Of a stretch of 64,000 nucleotides of DNA, positions 30,485-41,433 are shown in pieces. A program made the position numbers and the translations under genes. The notes below the pieces were generated by a model, which saw nothing but the letters and a program-made list of their open reading frames with translations, was not told the origin of the DNA and did no database searches. The stretch comes from Geminicoccus roseus DSM 18922 (GTDB lineage: Bacteria; Pseudomonadota; Alphaproteobacteria; Geminicoccales; Geminicoccaceae), in NCBI RefSeq assembly GCF_000427665.1, contig NZ_KE386572.1:2132196-2196195 (forward strand). The letters are read 5' to 3'. The number at the start of each line of letters is the position of its first letter. Position 1 is the first letter of the stretch.

Positions 30485-31711
30485 ATGACCGACCACCGTC
30501 GCCTCTGCCTGCTGGTCAACGCTTCCCACTTCCTGGACCATTATCTCCTGCTGGTCCTGCCGACCGCGGCGATCGCCATGCCGGTCTGGTTCGGTGCCAG
30601 CTATGCGGAGCGTCTGGGGTTGGGCTTCGGCATGACCCTGGCCTTCGGCTTCGGCCACCTGCCGTTCGGATTCCTGGCGGACCGGGTCCCGCGCGTCGCC
30701 ATTCTGCGCCTGTTCCTGTTCGCCAGCGCCGGCGCGGCCCTGCTGGTGGCGCTGGCCCGCAGCCCGTTCGAGCTGGCGGCGGCCGGCACCCTGCTTGGCG
30801 CTGCGCTCGCCATCTACCACACGGTCGGCACGCCGTTGGTGGTGGCCTGCATGGGCAGCTCCGGCCGCCATCTGGGCGTCAACGGCGTGTGGGGCAATGC
30901 CGGCGTGGCGACCGCCTCGCTTGGCACCGCCGTGCTGATGGGCTTTGGCGGCTGGCGGGCGGCCTTCATCGTGCCGGGGCTCCTGGCGCTGGCCCTGGGC
31001 ATGCTGTCCTTGCGCCTGCAGGGCCCTCCTGCCGCCCCAAGGGAGCCCGTCGATCCGGTTCGCTCCGCAACCGGCGCCGGCAGCCGGCGTGCCTTCGGGG
31101 TGCTGGCGCTATCCGCGCTGATGGGCGGCCTGCTGTTCCAGGCGCTCACCTTCGCCCTGCCCAGGCTCCTGGCCGACCTGGCCGAAGCCGGGCAGGACGG
31201 CCTGGTGGGCGTCGGCATGCTGGTTGCCGCCACCACTCTTCTGGGGGCGCTGGCGCAGTTCGCCATCGGCCGCCTGGCCGAGCACCTCCCGGCCGGCCGG
31301 CTGTTCCAGGGCCTGAACCTGGTCCTGCTCGCAGGCCTGGCCCTGGTCGCCACCGGCCAGGCCCTGGCGGTGGCGGCCGGCGTGGCGATGGCGATGATCG
31401 CGCTGTTCGGCCTGTTCACCGTCGAGGACGGCATGATGATGGCGGTGATCCCGCCCTCCTGGCGCTCGCGCGGGATGGGGCTGGCCTACCTGGCCTCGTT
31501 CTGCACGGCCGGGGCGGCCCTGCCGCTGGTGGCCTGGAGCCGGGAGGCTGGCGGCGGCGGCTTCGGCCTCCTGGCGCTGCTCCTGCTGGGGCTGGCCGCC
31601 GTCACCTTCCTGGCCGGCCTGTTCCTGCCGGCGCGTCTCACCGGCCCGGCCGGGATCCTGCGCCAGGACGGAGCGCAACCGTTGACGGATGGCGCGAAAG
31701 TCGCGACCTGA
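30485..31711 (+). CDS. MFS transporter
   Basis: The 408-residue protein has 12 likely membrane segments in two six-helix halves, with the loop 2-3 region FGHLPFGFLADRVPRVAILR resembling the MFS motif A. The substrate is unknown. The ATG at 30485 has AGGGA upstream and the family N terminus begins with NASHFLDHYLLLVLPTAA. It is divergent from the AraC-type regulator, the usual pairing for a regulated efflux or uptake gene. fumC follows on the same strand after 30 bp and may be co-transcribed, although the functions look unrelated. Confidence 0.85.
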   Translation: MTDHRRLCLLVNASHFLDHYLLLVLPTAAIAMPVWFGASYAERLGLGFGMTLAFGFGHLPFGFLADRVPRVAILRLFLFASAGAALLVALARSPFELAAAGTLLGAALAIYHTVGTPLVVACMGSSGRHLGVNGVWGNAGVATASLGTAVLMGFGGWRAAFIVPGLLALALGMLSLRLQGPPAAPREPVDPVRSATGAGSRRAFGVLALSALMGGLLFQALTFALPRLLADLAEAGQDGLVGVGMLVAATTLLGALAQFAIGRLAEHLPAGRLFQGLNLVLLAGLALVATGQALAVAAGVAMAMIALFGLFTVEDGMMMAVIPPSWRSRGMGLAYLASFCTAGAALPLVAWSREAGGGGFGLLALLLLGLAAVTFLAGLFLPARLTGPAGILRQDGAQPLTDGAKVAT

Positions 31712-31741
31712 GCCGCAAACATGGGTGCAGGAGCGCACAGG

Positions 31742-33145
<1,404 letters not shown>

Positions 33146-36069
33146 GCTCGACCAGCTGGATCCGCCCGGGCGGCCCGACCAGGCGCAGCCCGGGCCGGTC
33201 CGGCTCCGGCAGGAGCGTGGCGTCCAGGAACCAGACCGGCAGGTCCAGCATCATCTCCAGGTAGCGCCGGCTCTCGTCGGGCAGGTCCACGGCCAGCTGC
33301 GGCGGGCTGCTGCGCAGGATGCCGCGCTCGACCTCGAACCGCCCCTCGATGCTGGAGAACGCAAACGGCGGGGCGTCGGCGCCGGTGGCCGGCGGGATGC
33401 TGCCCGGCCCCATCGCCAGCCGCACGTCGCCGATCAGGTCGCCCACCATGGCGGCCACCGAGCGGCCGCGGCCGGCCAGGTCGACCTCCCCGGCCAGCAT
33501 CCCCCGGGGCGCCCGGCCGACCCCGAGCAGCTCGCCCATCCGGCCGGCGTCGATCTCGTCGAGGGTGAGGGACAGGCCCAGCAGCGGCACGTCGCCGGTG
33601 CCGTCTAGGGCGACGTCGCCCCGCAGCCGGCCCCCCGAGGGCAGCGTCAGGTCGAGCCGCTCCAGGTCGAGCCGGCCGCCCTCCAGCCGCACCCGGCCGA
33701 GCGCGCCGTTCTCGGTGGTCCCCAGCCGGCGCAGGCTCAGGTCCAGGTCGGCGTCGAACATCCAGCCCCAGTGCAGGTCCCGGGCCGGCCAGTTGCCGGG
33801 CCAGCGCAGGGGCGAGCCGGGCGCGAAGGACAGGGCGGCCGAGGCCGTGTCGTAGAGGGCCTGTAGGGATTCCGGCGTCAGCGTGCCCAGCGCCAGCTGG
33901 CCGGCCAGGCGCGGATGGCCCTCGGTGAAGCGCAGGCCGAGCTGGCCGGTGGCGCGCAGCGGCCCGGCATCCAGCTCGACCTGGCCCAGCCAGTGGCCGT
34001 CCTTGCCCCGCGAAAGGTCGGCGCCGGCGGCCAGGGGGCCTGCCAGCGCCCGCGCCTCGACCGGCAGCAGCGCCACGTCGGCCAGCAGCGCCGCCAGGTC
34101 CGGCGCGTCGGCCTGCACCCGCAGCATGGTGGCCTCCGCCTGGGCGCCGCTGCCCAGGATCCCGCTCACCAGCAGCTGCCGCGCGCCGCTGCTGGCGTCC
34201 AGCATCACCCCCAGGCGGTCGGCCGGGCCGCGCAGCGAGGCGGTGCCCTCCAGCAGGCCCAGCCGCCCGAGCCAGGGCAGCTCCATGTCCAGGATCGAGG
34301 CGATCCGGGCGGGCTTGGGCGCGTCCAAGCCCACCACCAGGTCCAGCGCCGCCATCTCCGGCTCGATCGAGCCGGCCAGGGTCAGGTGCAGGTCGTCGGG
34401 ACTGCCGGCCGAGGCCTCGGCGATCACCAGCCGGCCCTGGTCGCGCGACGCCTCGACCGCCACGTCGCCGATCCAGGCCTGGCCGCGCGACAGCCGGCCG
34501 ATCCGCAGGTTCGCGACCCCGTCCGGCAGCCGCGCCAGCAGGCCGGACCAGCCGCCAGGCTCCGCGAACCATTCGTCCAGGTCCAGCCGGTCGACCGCGC
34601 CATCCGCCGCGATCCGCCCGCCGGCAACGGCCAGCCTGCCCTCGAAGCCCGACTGGTCGGATTGCAGCACGGCCTCGGCCAGCTCGATCCGCTCCGGGCT
34701 CCAGCTCAGCCGGCCCTCGACCAGCAGCGCGCCCGGCTTGTCGGGGGCCAGCCAGTCCGGCAGGCGGCCGAGCTGTCCCAGCACCGGCCGGGCGCTCGGC
34801 AGGTCCAGGCTGACCAGACCTTCCAGCATCGGCCGCGGCCCCGGCAGGAAGCGTCCCTGCTCCATCCGGAACGCGCCGTCGGCGGCGATCGAGGCGGCGG
34901 CACGCCCGATCGCGATGCTCCCCTCCGGCTCGATCCGCCCGGTCAGGTCCAGGCTGGGCAGGGCGACCCCGTTCAGGCTGGCGTCGCGGCCGGTGATCCT
35001 GGCCTCGACCCGGTAGCCCAGCAGCGGCTCGGGCAGGCCGGCGCTCGCCAGGGCGGGCAGGCCGTCCAGGCCAGCGCCGCGCAGGTCGAGCCGGAGCGTG
35101 CCGGTGCGGCTGGCGCTGGCCAGCTCCAGGCTGCCGGCAAGGCTGGCCTCGCCCGAGACGGCATTGAGCTCGGTCAGGCTGAACCCGGCCGGCGAGACGT
35201 CCAGGCGCGCCTCGCCCTGCCAGGGGCGGTCCGGCGGCAGCGCCGCCAGCGGGCCAAGCCAGGGCGGCAGGGCTTGGCGCGCCTCGGCGCCGATCCGGCC
35301 GAACAGGCGGTCTTGGGCCAGCAGGCCGCGCCAGGACAGGACGGTCGCCTCCGCCTCGTCGCCCAGGCGCAGGGTCACGTCCGAGGGGACCCCGCCGGTG
35401 GAATCCGCCCGGCGGAAGGAGGCGCTGAGCGTCAGTGGCTGCCCGTCGGCGCTGGCCGCCACCTCCACCCGGGTCTCGCCGGCCTCGTCCTGGCTGCGCT
35501 CCAGGCTCATCCCGGACAGGGTCAGCGCAGGCGCGCCCGGGACCACCTGCAGGTCCAGCGTCGCGTCGACGATGTCGATCGAGCCGACCCCGCCGCCTTG
35601 CGCCAGCAGGAACAGATCGTGCGGGCGCAGAGGCGCTGCCAGCTGCGGGCGCACCATGGTGAGCGAGGTCACCGGCTCCTGGCCGGTCAGCAGGTCGAGC
35701 GGGGAGAGCGCCAGCTCGATCCGGTCGGCGCCGGCCAGCAGCCGTCCGTCGCCGGCGGCCTCGACCCTGGGCGTCATGATCACCGCCTCGGGCCTCGGCA
35801 CGAAGCGCAGCCCGATCGGCCCGCTCAGCCGGATCGGGACGCCCAGCGCCTTGCCCAGCGATTCTTCGGCGGTCCGGCGGACGCGTTCCGGATCGGAGAG
35901 CAGGTAGAAGCCACCCGCCGCTCCAACAAAGATTGCCGCCGCCGCGACCAGGATCAGGAGGACGGCACGCAGGGGCATCGTATCGTTCAGGCTCGACCAG
36001 ACAAAGAACGTGGCGACCCTAGGAAAACAGATCGCACAACGCAAACAGGACTGTCACATCCAGCGCGGA

Positions 36070-36999
36070 TCACGCCCGAGGATGGGTGGCACCATAGAGC
36101 TGGTATAATTTTTCCTGATCCACGCGGGTGTATTTCTGCGTGGTCGACAGGCTGGCATGGCCCAGCAGTTCCTGGATCGAGCGCAGGTCGGCGCCGCTCT
36201 CCAGCAGGTGGGTGGCGAAGCTGTGGCGCAGGGCGTGCGGGGTGGCGCTCTCGGGCAGGTTGAGCACACCGCGGATCTGGCGGATCCGCCGGCGCACCGC
36301 GTCCGGGTCCAGGCGCTTGCCGCGGATCCCCAGGAACAAGGGCGTGTCCGGGCCGTGCGCGTGCGGGCAGGCCAGGAGATACGCCGCCAGCGCCTCGGCC
36401 ACCGCCGGCAGCACCGGCACGTCCCGGACCTTGTCGCCCTTGCCGCGCACCCGCAGCGTGCGCAGCGTGGCCGGGTCCGCCGGCAGGGCGCTGCGGGCAA
36501 GGCCCAGGGCCTCGCCGATCCGCAGCCCGCAGCCCCACAGCAGCAGGAGCAGGGCCACGTCGCGCTTGATCACGAAGGGCGGCGCCCCCTCGCCCAGGAG
36601 GCCGGCCACGTCGTGGGCCTGCTCGATGGTGAGCGGCCGGGGCAGGCGGCGCGGCACCGGCGGGGTGCGCAGGGCGAACAGAGCCGGGTTGTGCATGCCC
36701 CGGCGCTTGTCCAGCCAGCGGAAGAACGAGCGCACCGCCGCCACCCCGCGCATCACGTAGCCGCGCGACAGGCCCTGGGCCTGGCGGTCGGCCAGCCAGG
36801 AGCGAAAATCGGCCGGGGTCAGCTCCATCAGCGCCTTGAGCGACGGCGGCCCGCCCAGGTGCCGGGACAGGAACAGGGCGAAGCGCCGGACCTCGTCGCC
36901 ATAGTAGCCGACCGTCTCGGCGGAAAAGCGCCGTTCCTTGGCCAGCTCGCGCAGCCAGGCCAAAAGGGCGTCGTCCAGGTCGTCGGTACCGTGCAGCAT
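36070..36999 (-). CDS. xerC: Tyrosine recombinase XerC
   Basis: Resolves chromosome dimers at dif with XerD at division. The 309-residue protein has the SAM-like N-terminal domain (about 5-90) and a catalytic domain with the conserved residues Arg (GCGLRIGEAL), HALRHSFATHLLE (His and Arg), LGHASLSTTQKYTRV (His and the nucleophile Tyr). The length is standard. XerC rather than XerD is inferred from position next to priA, common in alphas; the two are hard to tell apart by eye. It is divergent from priA with 36 bp between the starts. Confidence 0.85.
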   Translation of the reverse strand: MLHGTDDLDDALLAWLRELAKERRFSAETVGYYGDEVRRFALFLSRHLGGPPSLKALMELTPADFRSWLADRQAQGLSRGYVMRGVAAVRSFFRWLDKRRGMHNPALFALRTPPVPRRLPRPLTIEQAHDVAGLLGEGAPPFVIKRDVALLLLLWGCGLRIGEALGLARSALPADPATLRTLRVRGKGDKVRDVPVLPAVAEALAAYLLACPHAHGPDTPLFLGIRGKRLDPDAVRRRIRQIRGVLNLPESATPHALRHSFATHLLESGADLRSIQELLGHASLSTTQKYTRVDQEKLYQLYGATHPRA

Positions 37000-37035
37000 G
37001 GCGTGATGCGGTAGCACAACGCCGCTTCCGTACCT

Positions 37036-39255
37036 ATGTTCGCCGAGCGCATGACCCCCGATCTGTTCCCCGATTCGCTCAAGACCGTGCCCGTCGTGGT
37101 GACCGCGCCACTGGACGGCCCGTTCGACTACCTCCTGCCCGAGGGCCGGGCCATGCCGGTGCCGGGCGAGGTGGTGGCGGTGCCGTTCGGCCGCCAGGTC
37201 CTGCCGGGCGTGGTCTGGGACCATCCGCCGGCCCGCGCGGTCGATCCCGGCCGGCTGCGGCCGCTGGGACCCTCCCTGCCGATCCCGCCTCTGCCGGAGC
37301 CCTTGCGCCGCCTGGTCGCCCATGTGGCGAAGGAAACGGTCAGCCCGCGCGGCCAGGTGCTCAAGCTGGCGCTGTCCACCCATGCCGCCCTGGACGAGCC
37401 GCGCACCATCGACGTCTACAGCCCTGCCGCCGACCTGGCCGGGCGCAAGCTCACGCCCAAGCAGCGCCAGGTGGTGGAGCAGGCCGCCCTGGAGGCCCGC
37501 CCGCAAGCGGATCTGGCCCGCGCCGCCGGGGTGTCGGCGGCGGTCGTCAAGAAGCTGGTCGAGACCGGCGCGCTGCTGCCCGAGAGCCGAATCGTGGAGG
37601 AGCCCTGGCCGATCCCCGACCCGGATCGTGTCCAGGTGACGCTGAACGAAGGCCAGGCCGCCGCCGCCTATCGGCTGGAGCAGGCGGTGACCGCCCGCGA
37701 ATCCGCCGCGTTCCTGCTGGACGGGGTGCCGGGCTCGGGCAAGACCGAGGTTTATTTCGCCGCGATCGCTGCCTGCCTGAAGGCCGGCCGCCAGGCCCTG
37801 GTGCTGCTGCCGGAGATCGCGCTGACCAGCCAGTGGTCGGCGCGTTTCGCCCGTGCGTTCGGGGTGCCGCCGGTCACCTGGCACGCCGATATCGGCTCGG
37901 CCCGCCGGCGCAAGATCTGGCGCGCCGCCATCGAGGGCAAGGTGCCGCTGGTGGTCGGCGCCCGCTCGGCGCTGTGGCTGCCGCTCCAGGACATCGGCCT
38001 GATCGTGGTCGACGAGGAGCACGACACCTCGTTCAAGCAGGACGACGGCGTTGCCTATCAGGCCCGCGACGCCGCCATGGCCCGGGCGCGCTTCGAGAAC
38101 TGCCCGATCGTGCTGGCCTCGGCCACGCCGTCGTTGGAGACGGTGGTCGCCACCCGCAGGGACGGCCCGGACCGGATCCAGCGCCTGGTCCTGCCCGAGC
38201 GGCACGGCAGCGCGCCGCCGCCGCCGGTCGAGATCGTCGACCTGCGCTCGACCAAGCGCCGTCGCGATTCCGGCTTCCTCGCCCCCCGGCTGGCCGACGC
38301 CCTGCGCGCCACCCTGGAGCGCGGCGAGCAGGCCCTTTTGTTCCTGAACCGGCGCGGCTACGCCCCGCTCTCCCTTTGCCGCGCCTGCGGCCACCGCTTC
38401 CGCTGCCCGAACTGCAGCGCCTGGCTGACCGCGCACCGCCTGCGCCGGCGCCTGCAATGCCATCACTGCGGCTTCTCGATGCCCGAGCCCGAGCATTGTC
38501 CGGAATGCGGCACGGTCGACGCGCTGGCCCTGTCCGGCCCGGGCGTGGAGCGGATCGCCGACGAGGTCCGCCACCGCTTCCCCAAGGCACGCACCGCCCT
38601 GCTCACCAGCGACACCGCCACCACCGCCGGCCAGGCGGCGGCGATCGTGGAAGGGGTCGAGCGCCACCAGATCGACGTGCTGATCGGCACCCAGATGGTC
38701 GCCAAGGGCCACCACTTCCCCGATCTCACGTTGGTGGGCGTGGTCGACGGCGATCTGGGCTTGAGCGGCGGCGACTTGCGCGCCGCCGAGCGCTCCTTCC
38801 AGCTGCTCTACCAGGTCTCCGGCCGGGCCGGCCGCGCCGACAAGCCCGGCACCGTCCTGGTGCAGACCCATCTGCCGAACCACCCGGTGATGCGCGCCCT
38901 GGCGTCCCGCGACCGCGACCGCTTCATCGCGGCCGAGATCGAGGAGCGCGAGGAGGGCGGGCTGCCGCCGTTCGGCCGGCTGGCCTCCCTGATCCTGTCC
39001 GGGCCGCGCCAGCAGGACGTCCAGGCCGCCGCCCGCCACCTGGCCCTGGCGGCCCCGGTGCAGCCCTCGGTGCGGGTCCTGGGCCCGGCGCCGGCGCCGA
39101 TCGCCCTCTTGCGCGGCCGCTGGCGCGAGCGGCTCCTGGTGCGCGCCAGCCCGGAGATCGACCTGCCCGAATGGCTGCGCGGCTGGCTGGAGCCGGTCCG
39201 CCTGCCGTCCTCGGTGATGCTGTCGATCGACGTCGACCCCTACGACTTCCTCTGA
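37036..39255 (+). CDS. priA: Primosomal protein N' (PriA helicase)
   Basis: Restarts collapsed replication forks. The 739-residue protein has the PriA 3'-DNA-end-binding domain at the N terminus (PVVVTAPLDGPFDYLLPEG). The helicase core has Walker A GVPGSGKTEVY, Walker B DEEHDTSFKQ and helicase motifs further on. The zinc-binding region shows eight Cys: CRACGHRFRCPNCS, then CHHCGFS and CPECG. A second ATG at 37051 (MTPDLFPD) may be the real start; neither has a good ribosome site. xerC is divergent with overlapping promoters. Confidence 0.95.
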   Translation: MFAERMTPDLFPDSLKTVPVVVTAPLDGPFDYLLPEGRAMPVPGEVVAVPFGRQVLPGVVWDHPPARAVDPGRLRPLGPSLPIPPLPEPLRRLVAHVAKETVSPRGQVLKLALSTHAALDEPRTIDVYSPAADLAGRKLTPKQRQVVEQAALEARPQADLARAAGVSAAVVKKLVETGALLPESRIVEEPWPIPDPDRVQVTLNEGQAAAAYRLEQAVTARESAAFLLDGVPGSGKTEVYFAAIAACLKAGRQALVLLPEIALTSQWSARFARAFGVPPVTWHADIGSARRRKIWRAAIEGKVPLVVGARSALWLPLQDIGLIVVDEEHDTSFKQDDGVAYQARDAAMARARFENCPIVLASATPSLETVVATRRDGPDRIQRLVLPERHGSAPPPPVEIVDLRSTKRRRDSGFLAPRLADALRATLERGEQALLFLNRRGYAPLSLCRACGHRFRCPNCSAWLTAHRLRRRLQCHHCGFSMPEPEHCPECGTVDALALSGPGVERIADEVRHRFPKARTALLTSDTATTAGQAAAIVEGVERHQIDVLIGTQMVAKGHHFPDLTLVGVVDGDLGLSGGDLRAAERSFQLLYQVSGRAGRADKPGTVLVQTHLPNHPVMRALASRDRDRFIAAEIEEREEGGLPPFGRLASLILSGPRQQDVQAAARHLALAAPVQPSVRVLGPAPAPIALLRGRWRERLLVRASPEIDLPEWLRGWLEPVRLPSSVMLSIDVDPYDFL

Positions 39256-39355
39256 CCCCCCCGGACCGGGCGGGCGACGCAACCCTCAGGGCGGCTTGCC
39301 CGTATCCTCCAGTGCCAAAGCGGCGTCGGGCCGCTTCGGCCAGGAAGGGCGGACG

Positions 39356-39406
39356 ATGACCTCTACCAGCGCCGGTGGACCAGCGGCCGGCCATGGCCAT
39401 GGCTGA
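39356..39406 (+). CDS. Possible 16-residue leader ORF before the GH15 gene
   Basis: ATG at 39356 has a good ribosome site (AGGAAGGGCGG) and encodes 16 Ala/Gly-rich residues ending at TGA 39404-39406. The GH15 gene's likely ATG at 39399 overlaps this end in another frame and has no ribosome site of its own. Translational coupling from this short ORF is plausible; a sequencing frameshift is the alternative. Confidence 0.35.
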   Translation: MTSTSAGGPAAGHGHG

Positions 39407-41342
39407 GCCGGACGAAGGCGGTCGGCCGCCGATTGCCGGCTATGCCCTGATCGGCGACTGCCATGGCAGCGCGCTGGTCAGCCAGGACGGCAGCATCGAC
39501 TGGTGCTGCATGCGCCGCTTCGACGCCGACCCGGTGTTCTTCCGGATCCTGGATGCCCGAAGGGGCGGGTTCTGGAGCGTCGTCCCTGAGGACCTCGTCG
39601 GGACCAGCCGCGCCTACCTGCCCGGCACCAACATCCTGCGCACCCTGTTCGCCACCAGGACGGGCCGGCTGTCGGTCACCGACTTCATGCCGGTCGGGCG
39701 CAGCCGCGACGCGGGGGTGCACGACTACGCCTCGCTCAGGGCGCCGTGCTGGCTGGTGCGCCGCTTCGAGGTGCTGGAGGGCCGGGTACGCTTCCTCACC
39801 AGGGTCCACCCGCGCGGCAGCGACTTCGCGACCACGCCCCTGGAACTGCACCAGGACGGCCAGGCACTGCGGTGCGGCGGGTTCACCCTTTGGTGCGGCG
39901 GCACGGCAACGCTTGGCGAGGATGGCGCCGACTTCACGTTCGATCTCGCGGCCGGGCAGGTCGAAACCGCCGTCATGACCGAGGCGGAGCCTCTGGCCGA
40001 TCCACGCCGGCACGGCGATCTGCTGTTCGGGATCACCCGGAGCTTCTGGGAGGAATGGAGCGCGTACAACCGCTATCGCGGCGAGCATGCCGAGGTTGTC
40101 CGGCGTAGCGCTCTGGCGCTGAAGCTTCTGACCTATGCCCCGACCGGCGCGGTGGTGGCGGCGCCGACCACCTCCCTGCCCGAGCAGATCGGTGGCGGGC
40201 GCAACTGGGACTATCGCTACTGCTGGCTGCGTGATTCGAGCTTCACCCTCTATGCGCTGGGGGTGCTGGGCTATTCCGGCGAGGCGGCCAGCTTCGCGGA
40301 TTTCCTCGCCCGTCGCTGCCTGCGCGAGGGCGAGGCCCCGCAAATCATGTACTCGGTCGACGGCGAGGCGAACCTGCCGGAGCGGCGGCTGGACCAGCTG
40401 GCGGGCCATGCCGGCAGCCGGCCGGTGCGGACCGGCAACGGCGCCTTCGACCAGGTCCAGCTCGACGTGCATGGCGAGGTGCTGGACTGGGCCCTGCTGC
40501 GGCGCACCCTGGGCAGCCGGCTCGGCCGCGACGAGGCCAGCCTGCTGCGCGCCTCGGCCGACCATGTCTGCCGGATCTGGCGGGAGCCGGACCAGGGCAT
40601 CTGGGAGGCGCGGGGCGGCCCGCGCCAGTTCACCCATGGCAAGGCGATGGCCTGGGTGGCGCTCGACCGGGCCCGCAGGCTGTTCGGCGACGAGCCGGTC
40701 TGGTGCCGGGAGCAGGCGGCCATCCTGGAGGCCATCCTGGGCGAGGCGCTGACCGGCGATCCGCCATACCTGGCCCGCGAGCTGGGCGGGACGGACAGCG
40801 ACGCCGCCCTCCTGCAGCTTCCCCTGCTGGGCCTGCCGATCCCGCTGCCGGTGCTGGACGCCACGATCCGGCGCATCGAGCGGGACCTGGGCGATGGCGA
40901 TCTGATCTACCGCTACCGCGGCGACGACGGCCTTGATGGTGGCGAGGGCGCCTTCTTCATCACCAGCTTCTGGCTGGTCGACGCCATGCTGGTCACCGGC
41001 CGCGCCGCCGAAGCCCGGGCGCTGTTCGGGCACCTGCTCGCAAGGGCCAACGATGTCGGCCTCTACGCCGAGCAGGTCGACCCCCAGACCGGTGCCCATC
41101 TCGGCAATTTCCCGCAGGCCTTCACCCATCTGGCGCTGATCTCCAGCGCCACCCTGCTCCATCTCCACGACCTGGCCGGACCTGAGGCCCTGGCCGGCAC
41201 CCATGCCGACCGCGCCCGCCGCCTCGTGGGGGCCACCAAAGGGGCGAAGGCCCTGTTCTACGCCCTGTGGCGCAACCGCGGCGTCCGCCTGCTCCGCTCG
41301 ACCGCCTCGGTCCTCGACCTGGACCCGGGCAACCAGGCCTAG
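39393..41342 (+). CDS. Glycoside hydrolase family 15 (glucoamylase/trehalase-like)
   Basis: The 649-residue protein starts MAMAEPDEGGRPPIAGYALIGDC and has no signal peptide. The N-terminal beta-sandwich has LVSQDGSIDWCCMRRFDADPVF; the (alpha/alpha)6 barrel has RNWDYRYCWLRDSS. Both expected catalytic glutamates are visible: IWEARG near residue 407 (general acid) and YAEQVDPQTGAHLGNFPQAFTH near 566 (general base). Bacterial GH15 enzymes of this type hydrolyse trehalose or malto-oligosaccharides; the exact sugar cannot be told. A GTG at 39375 is an alternative start. The next gene begins 91 bp downstream on the same strand. Confidence 0.9.
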   Translation: MAMAEPDEGGRPPIAGYALIGDCHGSALVSQDGSIDWCCMRRFDADPVFFRILDARRGGFWSVVPEDLVGTSRAYLPGTNILRTLFATRTGRLSVTDFMPVGRSRDAGVHDYASLRAPCWLVRRFEVLEGRVRFLTRVHPRGSDFATTPLELHQDGQALRCGGFTLWCGGTATLGEDGADFTFDLAAGQVETAVMTEAEPLADPRRHGDLLFGITRSFWEEWSAYNRYRGEHAEVVRRSALALKLLTYAPTGAVVAAPTTSLPEQIGGGRNWDYRYCWLRDSSFTLYALGVLGYSGEAASFADFLARRCLREGEAPQIMYSVDGEANLPERRLDQLAGHAGSRPVRTGNGAFDQVQLDVHGEVLDWALLRRTLGSRLGRDEASLLRASADHVCRIWREPDQGIWEARGGPRQFTHGKAMAWVALDRARRLFGDEPVWCREQAAILEAILGEALTGDPPYLARELGGTDSDAALLQLPLLGLPIPLPVLDATIRRIERDLGDGDLIYRYRGDDGLDGGEGAFFITSFWLVDAMLVTGRAAEARALFGHLLARANDVGLYAEQVDPQTGAHLGNFPQAFTHLALISSATLLHLHDLAGPEALAGTHADRARRLVGATKGAKALFYALWRNRGVRLLRSTASVLDLDPGNQA

Positions 41343-41433
41343 GGGCTGTTCGGCCGCGCTGCATGCAACCCGCTCCCGCCGCCGCCCGTTTCATGGGCTC
41401 GTGATCCAGCAGCTCCCAGTCTCAGGAAACGTT

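Noticed and set aside
33915-36263. A 782-codon plus-strand frame opposite the asmA-like gene
   Set aside because: Low-complexity Gln/Ala/Arg translation with no family resemblance, fully opposite a convincing membrane-anchored protein.
36070-39282. A 1070-codon minus-strand frame joining the antisense of priA to xerC
   Set aside because: Only the last 309 codons (XerC) resemble a protein; the rest is the complement of priA. The real XerC start is at 36999.
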